This document shows positions 7,509-10,239 of a stretch of DNA of 10,239 nucleotides, one piece after another. Under the pieces are notes generated by a model that did no database searches, had not been told where the DNA came from, and was given only the letters and a program-made list of their open reading frames with translations. Source of the stretch: Cephalothrix spiralis (lineage: Eukaryota; Nemertea; Palaeonemertea; Archinemertea; Cephalotrichidae); the NCBI GenBank assembly GCA_032353305.1, contig JAUCNG010413359.1, forward strand, positions 1-10,239, given 5' to 3'. The position numbers were made by a program, and so were the translations under genes. The stretch's first letter is position 1. Each line of letters starts with the position of its first letter.

Positions 7509-7942
7509 GCAAAGAAGTGTGGACCTAAACCCCATCAACCCTTATACTTTCTGAAAGCTTGTGGAAATTCTAGGTTCAAGTTCATACTTTCGAAAGGGTC
7601 GCACTTAAACAATTTTAATTGTTCTGAGCGGATTTCTAGATTGAAAATAATCACCACAAACCGGCCTTTTTCAAGGCCATATAAATTGTTCCAGAGTAAA
7701 CAATGAGACTAAAAAAAATTATTAAAAAAACAAACCTTTCTTAAAAAAGACTTAACATTTTCAGCAAATTTCCATCTCGATAAATTCAGTCATCTATTTT
7801 GGCCCAGACGACATTTCATTTAAAAATATGCTAACAAATGTATTTTGATAAAATTTTGGTCTAAAATACAGGAAATTTAATAGATAGCTAGCTTGTTTGC
7901 GAATCAATTCTATGTTAAAAAAAACAATGAAATTTAACATAC

Positions 7943-8405
7943 CTTCAAGGGCCTCTGTCTTTGAAATGCGTTCAATCATTTCTGGTAAAGCTTCAACTGA
8001 CATCGGTTGTCCGCTCGATGTAAACTGATCACTATTATCTTTTTTTGGAGAGTCACTGTCAAATCTCAATTGGTCTCTTTCAGATAGTGATAAATTCAAG
8101 GAGTCATTCCGTTGAGCCAAAGGTCTTGAGGGTGACTCAAGGTTAAGTGTACGTACATGCGTCCCACTATCACCTCTCCCTTCTTTCTTGGGGGCTACAT
8201 CAGGGGTTTTATTTCGAATTTCAGGTTTCGATGGAGATTGGCCTTTTTGTAAAGGAATGGCCTTTTTTACTTGAAAAGGAGGTTCGTTAGTGAATTCTTT
8301 TCTGACTGGAGAAAAGTTACTGGTGTTTGTTTCATGAGGTGATGTCGTCAAATTTGGCAGTCTTAGGTTTGATGTCCGGCTATGACTTCTTTTTTTTACA
8401 GTGAC
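7943..8405 (-). CDS. TSC1: Hamartin (TSC1), internal exon B, low-complexity middle region
   Basis: Exon of 154 whole codons plus one base (residues about 93-246). Acceptor TATATCTTTAG|GTC (AG at 8406-8407), donor GAAG|GTATGT (GT at 7942-7941). It starts VTVKKRSHS directly after the QV-type junction with exon A, comparable to the human ATVTPPRKEE stretch. The rest is polar and disordered-looking: Ser, Pro, Lys and Asp rich, with SP sites (TTSPHE, NFSPVRK, GQSPSKP, DSDSPKK, ESPSRP). Near the end comes EALPEMIERISKTEALE, a short predicted helix that resembles in position and character the human ELSEITTAEAE segment. This part of hamartin is poorly conserved between phyla, so the assignment relies mainly on open frame, consensus splice sites and phase agreement on both sides (0 in, 1 out). 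Reading on through the donor would add a short hydrophobic tail and end soon after; that extension is intronic. Confidence 0.87.
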
Positions 8406-8460
8406 CTAAAGATATAAACAGAATAACACATTAATCGAAATATAACCCTGAGAGACCAGT

Positions 8461-8478
8461 TAGTCATATATATGACTA
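8461..8478. repeat. 18-bp perfect palindrome
   Basis: TAGTCATATATATGACTA equals its own reverse complement. It could be a dimer binding site or a cruciform seed; no function can be assigned. Confidence 0.9.
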
Positions 8479-8643
8479 TTGATCAATTATCGATTAAAAA
8501 GATCAAACTTTCGTGATCTAATGCACATGATTTTTGAATATCTACTGACAGTCTGTTGGGCTTTCTTTTATGACCCTCAATCGATGGAGAATTGCGAACT
8601 GTACTTTCTGGAAACAGACTAATATTTGAAAATGGGCGTTTCT

Positions 8644-8659
8644 GGGGGTAATTACCCCC
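8644..8659. repeat. 16-bp perfect palindrome with TAATTA core
   Basis: GGGGGTAATTACCCCC is a perfect palindrome with a homeodomain-type TAATTA core flanked by G5/C5. Function unknown. Confidence 0.9.
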
Positions 8660-8846
8660 TGTGACCCCAAGACACCAGTATCAAAAATAGAAAATGTTTG
8701 GAAGAACAAAGAAAGACTTCGTTCGATTCCATAAAGCCGTATCTTCAATACACAGTATTGGATCCTTCTTAATAATTTCCCCTGGCATATATCAGTCCAG
8801 TGGTTAACCATTCTTGTTTTATATATTCCGTCAATTAACTAAATGC

Positions 8847-8865
8847 ATGGGTCAAAGCGACCCAT
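8847..8865. repeat. Small perfect hairpin (7-bp stem)
   Basis: ATGGGTC and GACCCAT flank a five-base loop AAAGC. Confidence 0.8.
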
Positions 8866-9163
8866 AAAATAATTTTAGGAGGAATTGTAGACAAATTTAA
8901 GGAGTAATAATTCGTAGTCATGGAATCTAATAATATAAATAAGCCAAATTATAGTCATACGAGTCGAAGCACAATTAGAGCGAAACAGTTAAAAGAAATC
9001 GATCTTCAAAACCTAAAACTGATTTAAGTCGTAGAAAAGAGAAGAAGCTAGACGACCAGCTTTTCAATTCCTACAACTGTACTAGAGGAGAAAAGCACTC
9101 TAGCTTAATATGTCATATTTTTCAGACACCATTTTTCCAGATTTTTACAGAAATTTTCGAGAT

Positions 9164-9193
9164 ATTGCACATTTTTTCAACTGAATGTGCAAT
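9164..9193. repeat. Small perfect hairpin (10-bp stem)
   Basis: ATTGCACATT and AATGTGCAAT flank a ten-base loop. Too short for a microRNA precursor. Confidence 0.8.
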
Positions 9194-9565
9194 CATCACC
9201 AATTATCGTTTTTCATTTGAACCTTGTTGAATAACCTAGTTTTCCAATTTGTTATTTTCTTGTGCCATTTTTTCGTGATCAAAATTGGGTGTGATCGGTC
9301 AGACAATTCTTTAATTTTTTTCTCAATGAACTGTTTAATGTGGGTTCTGCTTCTGCCTCATACAGCATTGATAAAGGCAAGTACGCCGAAATTTTTGCAA
9401 AATCACTCTTCTTATTCTTTTTTTTTGTTTTCTTGTGTCAGCGCATAAATCCTTTTGGATCTTTTTGTCTTTTTGTCAAATTTTATGCACTTTAAGAGTT
9501 CTTTGACCCATGACTAAATCGAATGCTTTTACAGGGAATTTAATGACAAGGAGTAAAGTAATTAC

Positions 9566-9843
9566 CTGCTCATCTTCAAAAGGGGGAGGCGTATCATGTG
9601 GTGTCAGCATAGGTGTAGTTGGGGCATTATGTCCTGTAACAGATGCATGGTGTCCACCGGAAGTTAGGTCTGAAACGCTCTGCGCAGGAGTCAGCTGAGA
9701 AGATGGCGGAGTCGATACCCCGCATGCGTAAGACGGGCTCCAAAATTCAAAACTTGAACGGCGACTCACATCGTCCATCAGTGGATTTTCTAAACTAGTA
9801 TGATGCTGCGAAAGACGTTGGTGGTACACATAACGATCTGAGA
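9566..9843 (-). CDS. TSC1: Hamartin (TSC1), internal exon A
   Basis: This is the first hamartin exon seen in the window in transcription order; 92 whole codons, entered after two bases of a split codon. Hamartin is the cytoplasmic/lysosomal scaffold that stabilises tuberin (TSC2), whose GAP activity switches off Rheb and so mTORC1. The exon is bounded by an acceptor TTTTTATTCCAG (AG at 9844-9845) and a donor CAG|GTAATT (GT at 9565-9564). Residues about 32-43 read FWSPSYACGVSTPP, matching the vertebrate hamartin element (LWSPSMVCGMTTPP), which lies in the tuberin-interaction region in human TSC1. A Pro/Thr-rich tail follows (TTPMLTPHDTPPPFEDE), with several SP/TP sites of the proline-directed kinase type; the human protein also has TP-rich sequence here. 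A second AG six bases inside the exon (CTCAG) could serve as an alternative acceptor, removing two residues in frame. Assignment is strong from the motif and from perfect phase with exon B. Confidence 0.9.
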
Positions 9844-10239
9844 CTGGAATAAAAAGTTACTAAAATAAAAGAAATATACACCACTGCACTGGTTAAAATT
9901 CCTAACTTAGAAATATAGGGTACTTTATAATTACAACTCCAAATAGTCCGGTGCTACCGCGCTAGTCTTCGATTCTGGAGACTCCATGTTTGACGCTCCT
10001 CCGGGGTATCGAACACAGAACGGAGGGTGGCTCGATCAGTATGAATACGTGGAATTGGACGCTGTCCATTTCCTCGGGGTAAACCCGATTCTAATCGGTA
10101 CATAGAAAATATATAAGAGTGCGAGGCATATGGGATAATTTTCGAAAAATCATATAAGCGAGTAGTGCGCTAAAGTACACTTCTTTTTCCGGGAATTTTT
10201 ATACCCGATCAAGAGTGTACCACAGTTGGATACTAGTCC
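9844..10239 (-). other. Start of the intron upstream of exon A, with an unassigned GC-richer block
   Basis: The next hamartin exon upstream should end in phase 1. No segment here shows hamartin motifs with a donor in that phase, so this is treated as intron. About 9947-10105 is markedly richer in GC than its surroundings (see the next entry). From 10106 on the sequence returns to AT-rich with nothing recognised. Confidence 0.6.
9947..10105 (+). other. Unassigned GC-richer block, open on both strands
   Basis: On the plus strand, an acceptor-like AAATAG (AG at 9945-9946) opens 52 codons to TAG at 10103-10105. An internal ATG lies at 9986, and a donor-like CTCGGG|GTAAAC occurs before the end. 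The peptide (fragment: FDAPPGYRTQNGGWLDQYEY) has a balanced composition rich in aromatic and acidic residues. The minus strand has a 49-codon ATG frame (10103-9954; fragment TLRSVFDTPEERQTW), and another minus frame reads MESPESKTSAVAPDYLEL before a stop. None is recognised. It could be an exon of another gene, a fragment of a mobile-element coding region, or GC-richer non-coding DNA where open frames arise easily. Confidence 0.3.

Larger units (their letters stand above)
6435..7942 (-). other. Hamartin intron between exons B and C
   Basis: 1,508-base intron. Its proximal part (about 6540-6990) is clearly richer in GC and CpG than the rest and carries promoter-like signals on the plus strand. 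A short inverted repeat lies at 7002-7168. From 7170 to 7942 the sequence is AT-rich with a 12-base C run (7497-7508) and no recognised feature. Confidence 0.85.
8406..9565 (-). other. Hamartin intron between exons A and B
   Basis: 1,160-base AT-rich intron. It contains two perfect palindromes (8461-8478, 8644-8659), small hairpins (8847-8865, 9164-9193) and pyrimidine-rich tracts. No coding exon or transposon was recognised. Confidence 0.85.

Noticed and set aside
8542-8811. 89-codon minus-strand open frame in intron A-B
   Set aside because: In hamartin, exons A and B join directly in phase 0; the peptide has no known motif and contains the G5TAATTAC5 palindrome.
9224-9448. 74-codon plus-strand hydrophobic open frame
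   Set aside because: Rich in Phe, Leu and Ser because of T-rich DNA; no start context or family match.
9510-9698. 62-codon plus-strand open frame
   Set aside because: Antisense shadow of hamartin exon A, which has strong family evidence on the other strand.

Overview
The window is eukaryotic genomic DNA, AT-rich, with short exons separated by long introns. It carries the middle of one recognisable gene on the minus strand: the orthologue of hamartin (TSC1), the scaffold subunit of the TSC complex that restrains Rheb and mTORC1. Identification rests on two strongly conserved exons (1458-1604 and 114-280), which match the hamartin block around DRLI...DWTHFGG, PP.DEI.LR, LHSQLMYER and LEEHNAAM. 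Weaker matches are FWSPS.ACG.STPP (9566-9843) and PYEGLF..ALP (5799-6434). The style of the gene (TATA/initiator-type sites, A-rich start contexts, divergent low-complexity middle) suggests an invertebrate, most likely an arthropod; the species cannot be told from this window.

Layout, in the direction of hamartin transcription (high to low coordinates): unassigned GC-richer stretch 9844-10239; exon A 9566-9843; intron 8406-9565; exon B 7943-8405; intron 6435-7942 with a promoter-like island at about 6540-6985; exon C 5799-6434; a 4.2 kb intron 1605-5798 rich in repeats, including a ~0.9 kb imperfect inverted repeat; exon D 1458-1604; intron 281-1457 with a tRNA-like relic and a 44-bp tandem duplication; exon E 114-280; start of the next intron 1-113. 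All five exons have GT and AG boundaries, and reading phases join perfectly (0, 1, 1, 1, then 0 at the end), giving 563 residues when spliced (numbered here from the first whole codon of exon A). The N-terminal HEAT-like core and most of the C-terminal coiled coil lie outside the window.

Beyond hamartin, the most interesting items are: the promoter-like island inside intron B-C, with a possible nested plus-strand first exon; the long intronic inverted repeat, which would form an extended double-stranded RNA in the hamartin pre-mRNA; two RxRxxS kinase-type sites in exon C; a non-consensus 5' splice site after exon D; and an unexplained GC-richer block at 9947-10105 open on both strands. No CRISPR array, rRNA or intact tRNA was seen.
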